Below, piece after piece: positions 33,246-43,889 of a stretch of DNA of 64,000 nucleotides; within the stretch, counting starts at the first letter, position 1; each line of letters begins with the position of its first letter. The position numbers and the translations under genes are program-made. The stretch covers positions 310,001 through 374,000 of the forward strand of contig AP026167.1 in the NCBI GenBank assembly GCA_030295235.1. The letters are read 5' to 3'. This DNA is from Fistulifera solaris. Its lineage: Eukaryota > Bacillariophyta > Bacillariophyceae > Naviculales > Stauroneidaceae. Under the pieces are notes generated by a model, which saw only the letters and a list, made by a program, of their open reading frames with translations, did not search any database and was not told the origin of the DNA.

Positions 33246-35022
33246 ATGATTCGACGCGCTATTCCTTTAATAGCACGCCACACGCGACCGCTAAGACAGG
33301 CCCGGTCCTTCGCTGTAGCTTCGCCCCGTACGGCTGATCTCGACGAGGAGGAAGCCAGGCGACAAGCCATTCGCTCAGCACTCGACAAAAAGACGGGACG
33401 TGGCTGGACTGATCCGTGGGATCTTGATGAACTGATGGATTCTCGAATGGAGTATGACGATTTACCCGACTGGTCTCCCGATCTCGTTTCTCGGACGTCC
33501 CAGGAACGACTACAGGTGCAACCTATTCCACCTCTGACATTTCTCACGCAAATGAATCTCCCGTCCCCGCCGCCACCCAGTCCAGGACAAGGATATACGA
33601 AAGTTTATGCACTTCAACGACAACGTAAGCAGTATGAGATAGTCCGTGAGCAAGTGGAGGCTTCTGCTTCGACGAGACTTCCAGCGATCCAAGCGTTGCC
33701 TTCGTGGGAAGAAAAACAAGATGCCGTCGATGAGCTCTTTGAAGAAATTGAATTTCAATTGAAGGCATCCAATCAAGTCCTGGGTATGCATCCTCGGTTT
33801 GGAGAGTGGGTTGAAAAAGCATTGGAAGAATATCTGCAGTCAATTCAGAATGCCGATTTGGGTGTTAGTACTAGTAACGAGGAAAACAAAGATGAGTCAC
33901 AGGAAGGGATCCCAGTGTTCATGGACTGTTACAGCGATAAAGACGGCCCAGAGCAGCTAGTTCCTTCCATTCTGCACCCTCTGTCAATTAATCCGAGGGG
34001 AACAAATGGCAATATGGTCGAAGAATGGGAACTAGCGGCTCATAAAAGAGTAAGCGCATCATGATCCGCCATTCCACACAAAAAATTGCCAATGCTCTGA
34101 TAAAGCACACGGCGGCCACCGTTCTGGTCAGTGGCTGTCAAGGGGTGGGAAAAACGGCGGCCGTGGCTGCGATCGTGGCTTCGGCGCGATCGTCTGGTTA
34201 TTTAGTCTTGTATCTACCCAATGGTGATCAGTTGCATCAGAATGGATTTTATGTTGAACCGAACCCGCAAAAGAAAGGAGTTTTTGATTTACCTATTATG
34301 TCACAAAGGGCGTGCGATGATTTCTTGAAGACTCACAAGAGTGACATGACTGGTTTGAATGTTCCCAAAGGCGTCATCGCAGAGCACTTGGCGAAAGATC
34401 AGCTGCAACGGTTATTTCGCGATGCAAAAGACGATAGTCAAATTTCATTAAGCGCTCTTCTCGACTTTGGACGCGAGCGAATTAACTTCGCGGCGCCTTG
34501 CCTCTCCGTAGCTATGAACTATTTGATGTATCACCAAGACGAGAAGCCGTTTCTGTTGGCGATGGACGAGTTCAACTGTTTTTACATGCCCAGTCACTAC
34601 TATCATGCTGATTATGACCCCGAGGTTAAGAAGGCGATTCCCTACGATTGTATTAGTATTTTTCAACCGGCTATGGAAGCCACTGCTTTGACAGGCTCGT
34701 CAGCGCCAAGAATTGTAAAACGCGGTGCTGTACTAGTTGCCGTTACCGAGTCTCACGCCGTCACACGGGCAACAACGGATGCGCTTATCAACCGCGCCAA
34801 AGAGTTGTCGGCCGAAGAAGGCACCCCTTTGTTCATGTAGAAGTCCCTCGATTGTCCAAACTGGAAGTGGAGCACATGCTGTCGAACTACGAAGCCACTG
34901 GTGTTGGCAAACTACGTCTCGATCGAGGTGAAACTGTCTCTAATGCACAAGAAGTCGAGTATCTGCGCATGGTTTCGGGTGGAATTGCCGGGCACCTTAT
35001 GAACGCCTGCATGGTAGAATAA
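33246..35022 (+). CDS. mitochondrial small-subunit ribosomal protein mS29 (DAP3), P-loop GTPase-like
   Basis: I use the ATG at 33246, which gives an arginine-rich, acid-free leader (MIRRAIPLIARHTRPLRQAR) typical of mitochondrial import. An earlier in-frame ATG at 33087 would add 53 residues. The middle holds the P-loop VSGCQGVGKTAAVAAI, then LPNGDQLHQNGFYVEPNPQK and GVFDLPIMSQRACDDFL, which match mS29/DAP3. LLAMDEFNCFY is the Walker B-like segment and VEVPRLSKLEVEHMLSNYE is near the end. Two single-base losses break the frame: A4 at 34044-34047 and C4 at 34824-34827. Repairing both gives continuous family similarity, so they look like assembly errors. Confidence 0.85.
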
Positions 35023-35170
35023 AATATGACAATACAAAAAGAGGACGAAGTTCGGTTGTGGTGGTTAATCTATCAAACTAAGATGTTCTGTCTTGAACCA
35101 GCTAAAATCACTACTTCTTCAATCTATAATATTAGATTCTCTTTCTTTCGTCCATTTCACTTATCTTGCT

Positions 35171-35895
35171 CTAATACTTGGCCAAGATATCCACCATTTT
35201 GACCACCGAATATTCCTTGCCTTCAATTTCCACTTCATTACCGGCAAAATCTCGGAATTTGATCATATCCCCCGGAGTGACATCCATGGTCATAAGTTCC
35301 CCATTGCTGGCCATTTTTCCGGGTCCGACCTTGACAACTTCACCCGTCGACGCTCGTTTTGTTTGGCTGGAACTTTTCGCCAACAAAATCCCACCTTCCG
35401 TCGCGCTTTCCGACGAATCCACGGCAACCAAAACATTGTCAAAAACAACATTGACGGACTCCAAGGTTAATTGGTCGCCGTGAAATTTCACCAAGACATC
35501 ATCGTCGCGAATCAACGTGTGCGGTTGTCCATCGAGATCAATTTCGGTACCATCGAATTTTCCGTACACGACACTTTCACCGACCTTCACGGGCATTTGT
35601 ACCGTAATACCGGAATCTTGGTGTGTTTTGCCGGGCCCTACCGCTTGGACGGTCCCTTCCGTTTTGACAATTTTAGCTTTGCCCGTCAAGAGAATACCTC
35701 CTTCGGTTTTGTCTTGGGCGGGTGCCTTTTGACGAGAATAAAATTATTCAATGGAACTACATCGCCTTTAATTTTACGACCATCCAATTTGGCAGCGTGA
35801 CAAATAATAGTGGACGTCGATGGTCGGTGAGCGACGAGAAAGCTCGATGCGGTGGATATCAGAGTCGTTAGGATGCAGATGGATGTGAATTTCAT
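35171..35895 (-). CDS. plastid co-chaperonin Cpn20 with two GroES domains
   Basis: Reads from the ATG at 35895. Signal peptide MKFTSICILTTLISTASSF with an S|F-type plastid junction. Two tandem GroES modules follow: the first from VVPLNNFILVK through TEGGILL, TVQAVGPGK, VGESVVYGKFDGTEI and LIRDDDVLVK; the second from VVFDNVLVAVD through TEGGILLAKSS, GEVVKVGPGK, DMIKFRDFAGNEVEI and KMVDILAKY. It caps the plastid Cpn60 folding chamber, as in plants. One base is missing from the T4 run at 35727-35730, just before the first TEGGILL. Double-domain GroES is typical of plastids, which agrees with the presequence. Confidence 0.9.
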
Positions 35896-36400
35896 GTTGT
35901 TGATTGTTATTAATAGCGCTTTACTGGTGTAACGTTGAAAAAATCTTGGTGTAGAGATAGTTGTCAATAAGATGGAAGTAGTGAAATGGGGTGATCTCAA
36001 TTTATGATGGATTGGAACAACGAGACTTGTTGCGATGAAATAATAATGATTTTGTGATTTGTGATTGTGATGATGGGCAAACGTCAGTTATAGGGAATTT
36101 CACTTTTCTTGTTTACAAGATTCCATTTGGCTGGTGGCTTCCACTTGGAAGAATTGGATGCCATATGAGTGCCGATCTTTTACAAAGAGAATTACAGTCC
36201 GGAACGTGTACCTCGTACCTCTCCCAGCTAAATTACATGCATGATGCATGTCAACTATAACTACTAATCTTTCATCACAAACTATACAAAGCCAAAAGCA
36301 CAAATATCAAAGTAATAAAGGGCAAACACAACGATCTTTATCATTCATTGTCGGCAAAGTGAGACTGTGCTAATCAAACAAGACGACAAACACATACGTT
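35896..36400. promoter_or_regulatory. divergent intergenic region, Cpn20 / unknown
   Basis: About 505 bases between two head-to-head genes, both with secretory leaders. Contains an imperfect TGCATGATGCATG palindrome at 36237-36249. No gene seen. Confidence 0.4.
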
Positions 36401-37400
36401 ATGAATTTCTGGAGAACCGTAGCACTTATCGGATGGACATCCTCCTCCGTGCAAGCCATTCGACACATTCAATTCGCTTCACCTTTGCAAGCATTGACTA
36501 TTCCTGATGCAGATGTCCCACCCACACCACGTTCTCGCTATTTGAAAAGATAGCGGCCGGCTTACAAGCCGAACAACAAGTGCGTGACAAATTAGGAGAA
36601 GATGGTCCAATTGCCGTCGATATATCGCAAGCCGATTGGGCGCAAGCCGCTACCGCAAACGCGAAACGCCAGCAACTTCACAAAGATCGAATGCTGGAAG
36701 AAGCCTTTGACAAAGCTGTAGCATCTGTGGACGCAAAATTGTCCAAGAAACAACAGTCATCATCATCAACTTCTCCGTCGCAATACCAATTCGTCGGAGT
36801 CATTCAACCAACGATGCCTCCCAAGTCATTCAATGGTTCGCTCGTCCCAAACCGGCGAATAGTAAATGGTCCGTTCGTTTGGTCCATGTTAATCGGGATG
36901 CTATTGTGCACGATTTGTTTCGAAGAGGGAAGATCGATCTCTTTGGACGTTATACCAATACTGGATCGAAAGATCCCGAAACGGGTCTGCCGGTGGTGCG
37001 CAGTCAATACAGTGTACGAGAACGATCGTGGAAGTAAGAGCATTTGTATGAGAGTGAAACATCTGTGTGTGTGTGTTTTTGGTCCATTCGTCTCAACCAC
37101 AAGTCGTCGTGTCTTCGTTTTTCGTCATTGTTTTAGAAACTTGTGGAACTTTTCACCGAAACACTTGTTTACGGACTCGTCGGGTATGTACTGGCGTGAA
37201 CGACGTTTACCGGAAGGTCTGTATACCGATGGTGTGAACGTATACGAAAGCAGTTATCGATACCGTGATGGACGCAATGGAATGCACCTGGTGTCGTCGT
37301 TTGCCCAATTCCTCAAGAGTCAGACCTTTACCGATAAGTTGAAACTCAAGATTCAGGAGAAATTGAAAAGGATTCTCCCGACATTGTTTTGGAAGAGTAA
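36401..37400 (+). CDS. secretory-leader protein of unknown function
   Basis: Starts at the ATG at 36401 with a short hydrophobic leader (MNFWRTVALIGWTSSSVQA). One intron, 37034-37136 (GTAAGA...TTTTAG). An Ala/Gln/Lys-rich helical part (ADWAQAATANAKRQQLHKDR) is followed by a compact region, VIQWFARPKPANSKWSVRLV, HDLFRRGKIDLFGRYTNTG and VVRSQYSVRERSW. After the intron come RERRLPEGLYTDGVNVYESSY and ending SPDIVLEE. Three single-base losses are needed: TTT at 36541-36543, near 36810 and near 37366. I do not recognise the family. The leader suggests the secretory route or plastid; the A|IRH junction is not a clean A-F. It ends 65 bases from the convergent Rpt1 gene. Confidence 0.6.
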
Positions 37401-37465
37401 CACCAAATCAGACTATAACATCCATTCTAGTATTCAGTTTGTGTGGTATATCGTTAAGTCGAGCT

Positions 37466-38914
37466 TTAGTTATAGACCATGTATTTGGGCGTCGAACTGA
37501 ATTTTTGTATCCCTTGACGACCTTATTGACCGATTCGAGGAAATCCTTCTCGGACACACTCTTGCGTCGCGCACGGATGGCATACATACCCGCTTCGGTA
37601 CACACGGAATGCAGTTCAGCACCCGTCGTGTTAGGACACAACCGCGCAATCAATTCAAAACGGATGTCGCGGTCACAGTTCATGCGCTTCGAGTGAATCT
37701 TGAGAATGTGACCTCTTCCTTCTAAATCCGGCAGTCCGAATTCGACTTTCCGATCCAAGCGACCGGGTCGAAGTAAGGCAGGATCCAACGTATCGGGTCG
37801 ATTCGTCGCCATGAGTACTTTGATATTTCCTCGAGCATCGAATCCGTCCAATTCGGTCACAATTTGCAACATGGTACGTTGCACTTCATTGTCATTGCCA
37901 TTATCATCTCCACTGGATCGGGCACCACCTATAGCGTCAATTTCATCGAAGAAAATGATACACGCCCGTTTCGAGCGGGCCATGGTGAACAGTTCACGAA
38001 CCATTCGAGCACCCTCTCCCACGTATTTCTGTACTAATTCCGACCCAATGACACGAATGAAACAAGCATCCGTTCGATTAGCGACCGCACGAGCACTCAA
38101 TGTCTTTCCCGTTCCGGGAGGACCGTACAATAAGACTCCCTTGGGCGGATCGATCCCCAACGTCACAAAACGTTCCGGATGCAGCAAGGGCAATTCTAAC
38201 ACTTCTCGTAATTTCTCCATCGCATCTTTGGCACCTCCTACATCGTCGTAGGTGACATCGGGTTTGTCTTCGACCGTCATGAGACTCACCGTGGGATCAA
38301 TCCGGGGTGGAAGTGGAATTTGAATCGAATACTTGCTCCGATCGACCCCAACGCGCATTCCTTCTTCAATATCCGTCGGTGCAACTCGTTCACCGAGACC
38401 GACCACGAATTTGGCAATCTGTTTGACATTAATCACATATTTGTTGGGTGCATTGTTGCTGTTATTGTTGCTGGTGCTGTCGACATCTTCGGCCTCGGTC
38501 GTGATGATTTTAGTGCAGCGAGCGACTTGCAACGGGGCTTCCTCACTCATCATTTGCTTGTCACCGACCAAATCCCACATGGAAGGAGGAGATAAACCTG
38601 TATCACTTTCTTTGATGCCAATTAAGTCTTTGACGGTTTGTTGATGCTTTTGATTTCTTCTTCGAGTGTTTTAATCTTGGCGCTGTACGGACCGAGACCG
38701 TAGGATTTGAGAAGAGCAATATCGCCTTCATCTAACGGAGGCGGGGTGTCTTCTTTTCTTCCTATTATTAATAAAAATTTTAGTAAGGAGTAGATTGAGA
38801 GAATGAAGTGTGAGACACCGGAGGTTCATTTAATTAATTAACGATGACTTATCTCGGAAAGAATCTTACCTCATCGTAGTCGCCTACGTTTTTCGTTTGA
38901 CATTCACCACTCAT
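37466..38914 (-). CDS. RPT1: 26S proteasome regulatory ATPase Rpt1 (PSMC2)
   Basis: AAA+ subunit of the proteasome base that unfolds substrates. Exon 1 is 38870-38914 (ATG at 38914); a 108-nt intron follows, then exon 2 from 38761. Family signatures: [41 protein letters not shown] and [16 protein letters not shown]. Also Walker [25 protein letters not shown], Walker [33 protein letters not shown] and LCPNTTGAE. Three single-base losses in homopolymers interrupt the frame: T4 at 38754-38757, T4 at 38648-38651, and T5 at 37502-37506 (plus strand). The last hides the true C-terminus, [13 protein letters not shown]. An inserted Asn/Ser-rich stretch ([12 protein letters not shown]) before YVINVKQ is lineage-specific. 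Confidence 0.95.
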
Positions 38915-39361
38915 GCTTTACTTCAAATCAGCAATGAGAAAGACTGTTTCGATATTTTCTGCCAGATTGCTTGAATTCGTTGTAATACTAATGAAATGAA
39001 TGCTATCTCGCACCATGGTCGATTTGCTTGCCGTCGTCTCGACGACCTTCGTGGGCATTCTTTTCGCGGGGGACGTCTGCATCGTGACTGCAAACGTTTC
39101 AGTCATGCTTCCGTTGTGGATGTACTATGGCTGCGAACTGTGAGTTTACAGTGTCTCCACGACTGAGCTTCAGTCATGAGACGCGAGAAAAGCAACGTTT
39201 TTGGCAACGGCTGATCATCCAGTCTATCACTATCGACCGAAGTGTAAACGACCTTTTCCTTGACTGGGTTTCAGTCATGACACGGTTTGCTTTTCGACGT
39301 TTGACAATTTTGCATTTATTGCTTATTTGCGACTTTTTCTTGCGTACTATTGAGAAAAGAA
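38915..39361. promoter_or_regulatory. bidirectional promoter region, Rpt1 / RBM42, with repeated CAGTCATGA element
   Basis: 447 bases between divergent housekeeping genes. It contains three CAGTCATG sites: 39097-39107 (TTTCAGTCATG), 39161-39179 and 39262-39280. The last two have the form GACTG, five bases, CAGTCATGA, an interrupted palindrome. The same form occurs at 55346-55364 and 55560-55578. Their clustering suggests a shared regulatory role, inferred only. Confidence 0.5.
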
Positions 39362-39997
39362 ATGGCGGAGGAAGATGATTTAGATGCCTTCTTCAATGAA
39401 GTTGAAGAAGCAACCGAACAAGTCGTCAAGGAGACGGAGAATAGTAAGGAAGTCGAACAACCACCGTCCAAGAAACCGAAAATTGTTCGTGGGGTGGTGG
39501 TAGCAGCAGCATCCGCAGCAACATCCAGTTTTGCAGTAAATCAGCCAATTGCTTCATCAACTCCTCCAGCGGCCGACCTTCCACCGCCTCCACCACCCGC
39601 TAAAGCTACTTTGTCGATCCCTCCGCCTCCACAAACCGGCCCTAAAAAGCCACACATTCGACAAGCGGCCGGAAAGATGTGGGAAGATCACAAATTGGCC
39701 GACTGGCCCGACAATGATTTTCGTCTATTTGTTGGAAATTTGGGAAATGAAGTGTCGGATGAAATGTTGTTAGAACACTTTCAAAAGTACACGAGCACAC
39801 AAAGGGCCGCGATCATTCGTGAACCGTCAGGGAAAAGCAGAGGCTATGGCTTTGTCTCCTTTTCGGATCCTTTGCAATTCGCAAAAGCACTGAGAGAAAT
39901 GGAACAAACGTGGTTGGGAGCGAGACCGATTCGAGTAAAGCGGAGTAATTGGAAAGAGCGAGAACTCAACAAACAAAAGAACAAGAGAAACAGATGA
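39362..39997 (+). CDS. RBM42-like RNA-binding protein, single RRM
   Basis: Single exon, 211 residues from the ATG at 39362. The N-terminus is acidic (MAEEDDLDAFFNEVEEA), followed by a basic PPSKKPKI, a possible nuclear signal, and a proline-rich linker (DLPPPPPPAKATLSIPPPP). IRQAAGKMWEDHKLADWPDND leads into the RRM, with RNP2 RLFVGNLG and RNP1 KSRGYGFVSF. It ends LGARPIRVKRSNWKERELN, the RBM42 hallmark. RBM42 is linked to the U4/U6.U5 tri-snRNP and splicing. The first residues (DDLDAFFNEV) also resemble other spliceosomal proteins. The gene is intact. Confidence 0.9.
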   Translation: MAEEDDLDAFFNEVEEATEQVVKETENSKEVEQPPSKKPKIVRGVVVAAASAATSSFAVNQPIASSTPPAADLPPPPPPAKATLSIPPPPQTGPKKPHIRQAAGKMWEDHKLADWPDNDFRLFVGNLGNEVSDEMLLEHFQKYTSTQRAAIIREPSGKSRGYGFVSFSDPLQFAKALREMEQTWLGARPIRVKRSNWKERELNKQKNKRNR

Positions 39998-40120
39998 CAT
40001 TGCACATAGAGAAACAGTAAGGGCTTTGGAATTGTAGAGGGAAACAGTAGTCGCTGACATCAAATGAATACCCATTAATTCATTACTATTTTAAGTTACT
40101 CAAACAAAGGTACTATTCGT

Positions 40121-41296
40121 TCACAAACGCTCCAAGCTCTCAAGAAACCCTCGCAGCCTTCGTATGTATTCCGCCAATTTCCCCGGCCCATCGGTAATAT
40201 CGTTGTGCCCCCGGTCTGCTACCCACCACGGATCGCGTTTGTATTCGTCAGGAACCGCTTTGTGAAGATCTTGACCGTGACTAATCTCGACTTCTTGATC
40301 CAAATAACCATGAATGAGCATGCACGGACACCGGATCTTCTTGATCCGATCAATATTGGGATAAATATCCAAACAAGCCAAAAGACGACTGGGAGTTAAC
40401 ACACGCATGCCACTCGTAAACGGACTGTGCAATATCATTCCGCCGAGTGCTTTCTTTTGTTTCGCTACATTGGCTGCCAAGTAGCAACATGGTCCGCTTC
40501 CGACAGACTGTCCGTACAGGATTATTTTTTCCGTCCGTTGATTCACCACTTCTCGGCAAACATACTCATACACGGCATCAATGTCACGATAAGTGCTCGC
40601 TTCTTCAGGTACTCCTCCACTTTCACCGTACCCAGAGTAATCGTACACGAGTACATCGCAATCCAAACTATGAGCCATGACAATCTGCAGAGGAAACATG
40701 GCACCTATATCGGTAGCATTGCCGTGACTGTAAATGATGATACGAGTTCGTTCGGATCGGCGCGAAGGTGGCACCGAATACAAGACCGCGGCTACGTACA
40801 CTCCCCCAGGAGATGGAATTTTCAGAGCATGAATGGAGCCGTCTTCATGAGGCGGTACCTGCAATCGTGGATCTAACAAAAGTCGATATGATACCCCGGC
40901 TTTCTGATCACGTGAATCTCGAGCAATGCGCATCTTGGATCGTTTGCGACGCTCGACGGCTTGATCCGCAAGCTGCTCAAACGGCGATTTGATTTTTTCC
41001 TTGGTTTGTCCGTGAGTAGCTGGTGCCTCGAAGGGTCCCGAGCGGTCCGGACTTCTTATTTCTCCGACACTAGTATTTTCCTCATCGTTTTCTGCGTTTT
41101 CGTTCGTTTCCTCATCAAGAGGAGCTTCTTCATTGTGTCCTAAAACGCGGCCGCTTTTGTCGCGTCTTTCAAACTCGTACAATGCCGGCTCTGGTGGGAA
41201 GAAAGTCAGTGCTCCTGCAACACTTCCTTTATTACAACCAGATTGAACCCATAGGCAGAATAGCGCCGATATAGCGGAAGGACAACAACAACACAT
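40121..41296 (-). CDS. alpha/beta hydrolase, ABHD17-type (protein depalmitoylase)
   Basis: Single exon, 391 residues from the ATG at 41296. The start MCCCCPSAISALFC is a cysteine cluster like the one that is palmitoylated in ABHD17 and anchors the enzyme to membranes. An acidic, disordered stretch follows (LDEETNENAENDEENT). The hydrolase core has IIYSHGNATDIG (oxyanion HG), DYSGYGESGG and the nucleophile elbow LYGQSVGSGP. SPFTSGMRV, the acid in HGYLDQEVEISHG and the His in RGHNDI follow. ABHD17 enzymes strip palmitate from proteins such as Ras. The disordered insert is longer than in animals. The gene is intact. Confidence 0.88.
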   Translation of the reverse strand: MCCCCPSAISALFCLWVQSGCNKGSVAGALTFFPPEPALYEFERRDKSGRVLGHNEEAPLDEETNENAENDEENTSVGEIRSPDRSGPFEAPATHGQTKEKIKSPFEQLADQAVERRKRSKMRIARDSRDQKAGVSYRLLLDPRLQVPPHEDGSIHALKIPSPGGVYVAAVLYSVPPSRRSERTRIIIYSHGNATDIGAMFPLQIVMAHSLDCDVLVYDYSGYGESGGVPEEASTYRDIDAVYEYVCREVVNQRTEKIILYGQSVGSGPCCYLAANVAKQKKALGGMILHSPFTSGMRVLTPSRLLACLDIYPNIDRIKKIRCPCMLIHGYLDQEVEISHGQDLHKAVPDEYKRDPWWVADRGHNDITDGPGKLAEYIRRLRGFLESLERL

Positions 41297-41742
41297 GGAC
41301 GGGCAATCGAATCGGAAGGTTTTATTGCGTGATAAACGAGGGGTGGTTTGTGTGTGCCTGTATTAGCTCGTTGTATTCGGGGAGCAATTTATAGCTTTCC
41401 TGACGTGAATTGATGTTTTCTTGTTATACACAGTACAAAGTGTGGATGGATCACAAGCACCGCAGCATGATACAAAAATGAAATGTCGGCAGGTCCTCGT
41501 TGCACATGACTTCATCGTCTCTCTCACATGTCGCGCGCAACAAACACGGCCAAAGCAAAGACTTTTGTGTCTTGTGTGTTCTCCGGGACGATCTGCTGGC
41601 GTGCCACCGATAAGCCCACTCTGCAACGGATAGATTTGTTTAATCGATTTGGGTAACGCATAGCAAGTGGGAGAAGGGCTCGCGTGCTATCTTACCATTT
41701 TTCAAAGATTGTGAAGTTAGAACAAACCTCGTAACTAACGTT
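41297..41742. other. intergenic upstream of tRNA-Ser
   Basis: About 445 bases without a gene. Short open frames on both strands lack support. It likely includes the ABHD17 promoter. Confidence 0.45.
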
Positions 41743-41824
41743 GACGACGTGGCCGAGTGGCTAAGGCGGTAGATTGCTAATCTACTTTCCTCTGGAAGCG
41801 CAGGTTCGAATCCTGCCGTCGTCG
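41743..41824 (+). tRNA. tRNA-Ser(GCU)
   Basis: 82 nt. The acceptor stem GACGACG pairs with CGTCGTC (41817-41823) and G41824 is the discriminator. The A box is TGGCCGAGTGG and the B box GGTTCGAATCC. The anticodon stem-loop TAGATTGCTAATCTA presents GCT, reading AGC/AGU serine codons. The long variable arm (CTTTCCTCTGGAAGCG) fits a class II serine tRNA. No intron is present. Confidence 0.95.
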
Positions 41825-42019
41825 TTCTTTGTGTGATATCGGCATTTCGATTGCGTTGTGACAATTTTGGGCATAAGACCCGCAACAACAGGTGTGGGTT
41901 TACGCTTGACGCTTTTTCCTTCGTGATTCGTGATGCTTTTGTTGACGTGAGAACTTTCTTGCTGCTTGCTGTGATCCACCACATCAAAACTGATCACGAG
42001 TGTTCACAACAATTCTTTT

Positions 42020-43159
42020 ATGCATAGCAGACTGGTTATGCCGAAAAGCCCCACATTGTATCGATTAGCCGCGGATCGGCAATACCATAAGATCCCTTTG
42101 CGATTGCAAACCAACCCCGAGGATTTACTTTGGACAGATCGTTACGGTTCGACGGCGCTTCATATTCTGTGTCAAGTTCGCAATGTCGACAAGGGTCTTC
42201 TAGCGGCAGTGGATGCAATTTTAGAAAAAGCACCTGAGCAGGTATCGTGGGCGAATATAGCGAGCTGGACTCCTTTGCATTTCGCGGTCGAAAAACCGTT
42301 GGTGTGGAGAAGTAGTGATACGTACTCGACGGCGCTCATTCTCCGATTAATACGAGCGTGTCCCGCGGCTGTGAGTCAGCGAACGAAGGGAGGTTTTAAA
42401 ACCAAAACACCATTCCATATTGCTTGCGAAGCGGCTGCGGACTACAAAGTTCTCAAGGCCATGTTGACGATCAATCCATCATTAGCGACAGAACCCTACT
42501 CGAAACGAGATGCTTACTCATTGATCGAAAATCCCATTCAAGCGTTATGGAAAGCTCATCTGCATTTGAGTCAGTCCGGCTTCAGTGGAAGTAGTATGCA
42601 TCAAGCAGAAAAGAAAATGGCGCTGTTATTGCAGGCGGCACATTGTGGCACCGTTACATTTGCCAACAAAGAACGATCTTTTCGTATCCTGAACGCGGTG
42701 TGTGCCGTCAGGTGTCCTCGTGATTATTTTGCAAGGATTTTGAATGACCATGTGGACGATGTTCGATTGCCGGATGAAAAGGGGCTTCATGCCTTGCATT
42801 ACGCGGTGAGGAGCGTTTCTGCTGATTCACAATCCTACACGGAGTTTGTTCTAGAGGCTCTGTTAAGTGTGTTTCCTCAAGCGGCAGCGCTGCGTGACGA
42901 TGTCGGAAGGTTGCCCTTACATGTTGCTATATCCTCGACATTCCTGCAGTGGCATAGAGGCGGATTGCGCGAACTGACGCTAGCACACACTGATGCCTTG
43001 CGCACCCCAGACCCCGAAAGTGGTCTTGTCCCTTTTCTTGGCTCGGCCGAGGGGGCCAAAAAAAGTCGGATGCACTTATCGACTACCTATGAGCTTTTAC
43101 GAGCGGCTCCCGATGTTACCCTCATGTTGCACTCCGACACGGAAACGGTTGCAGCATGA
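42020..43159 (+). CDS. ankyrin-repeat protein, diatom type
   Basis: 379 residues from the ATG at 42020 (a second in-frame ATG at 42038 is possible), single exon, intact. Ankyrin units are visible as YGSTALHILCQV, SWTPLHFAVEKP, KTPFHIACEAAADYKVLKAML, LHALHYAVRS and GRLPLHVAISS. They are irregularly spaced and separated by long loops, as in the many LRR/ankyrin-like proteins of diatoms. No other domain, signal or membrane segment. Ankyrin arrays mediate protein contacts; the partner is unknown. The tRNA-Ser gene lies 195 bases upstream. Confidence 0.8.
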   Translation: MHSRLVMPKSPTLYRLAADRQYHKIPLRLQTNPEDLLWTDRYGSTALHILCQVRNVDKGLLAAVDAILEKAPEQVSWANIASWTPLHFAVEKPLVWRSSDTYSTALILRLIRACPAAVSQRTKGGFKTKTPFHIACEAAADYKVLKAMLTINPSLATEPYSKRDAYSLIENPIQALWKAHLHLSQSGFSGSSMHQAEKKMALLLQAAHCGTVTFANKERSFRILNAVCAVRCPRDYFARILNDHVDDVRLPDEKGLHALHYAVRSVSADSQSYTEFVLEALLSVFPQAAALRDDVGRLPLHVAISSTFLQWHRGGLRELTLAHTDALRTPDPESGLVPFLGSAEGAKKSRMHLSTTYELLRAAPDVTLMLHSDTETVAA

Positions 43160-43889
43160 AGTCGTACATAGTTTAAAATTATTTGTGATGAATAGAGATA
43201 GATGTGTTATGATTACAGCACTAATTCCTTGTAGGTGGGATCGATTGTCAAATTGTAGCGAGCAATCATTCATTTACGACCCCCTTTTCGATTGCGTTTA
43301 TGTTCTTTGTGTAAGCGTTTGTTACATATTTTACACCAAAGTTTCGAGGTTTGTTTTTGGCCTAGACTACAGTATGGAAAGGCGAAAACGAAAAGGCTTT
43401 AGCGTTGCGTATTGCACAGCAACACCAGGGAGCTTGGCGGAAACTGCTCACTCCGAGCGGTTTCAGAATTTCGACCTTGTATGTCGTACCGTTATACACC
43501 CAATTAAAAAGGAACTTCTTTTCGGCGATAATTGTTTACTCTCAGCGCGCGGAACGGTTATATTACTTAGCAGTTGAAACGTGTTAAAAGTTTATTAGCT
43601 AGAGAGAGAAATCTCTCTATAGAGAGAGAAATCTCGCTTTAGAGAGATTTTTCTCACTATAGCGAGAGAAATCTCTCTATAGAGAGATTTTTCTCTCTAT
43701 AGCGAGAAAAAATCTCTCTTCTCGAAATGCACGTGTGTCCAAATAAATATTTCAATTAAGGTTAAACTTGATCCGTCAATTCATTTTTCTCCAATCAAGA
43801 ATCATCCAATGAACAAACACAAAAACAAAAAAGACTTCGGAGTTGTACACACTCTTCTATTTAATGAACTACAATTCGTCCTCGAATAT
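43160..43889. other. noncoding stretch ending in a palindromic array
   Basis: About 730 bases. An unsupported 67-codon frame starts near 43373 (MERRKRKGFSVAYC). The palindromic array at 43599-43724 is listed separately. No other feature. Confidence 0.45.
43599..43724. repeat. palindromic AGAGAGAAATCTCTCTATAG array (left copy)
   Basis: About six imperfect units alternating AGAGAGAAATCTCTCTATAG with AGAGAGATTTTTCTCTCTATAG. Each unit is nearly its own reverse complement, so the array could fold into several hairpins. A related array lies at 49000-49080. Its 5' edge, GCTAGAGAGAGAAATCTC, is shared exactly with the other array. Confidence 0.85.

Noticed and set aside
5100-38914. Programmed ribosomal frameshifting as the cause of frame breaks
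   Set aside because: Breaks go in both directions, occur in many unrelated genes and differ in sequence context; no shared slippery site or downstream structure.
43373-43579. MERRKRKGFSVAYC frame after the ankyrin gene
   Set aside because: Short, no domain, no splice support; may be 3' UTR of the ankyrin gene.
43599-43724. CRISPR-like array
   Set aside because: Units are contiguous near-palindromes with no unique spacers, and the genome is eukaryotic.
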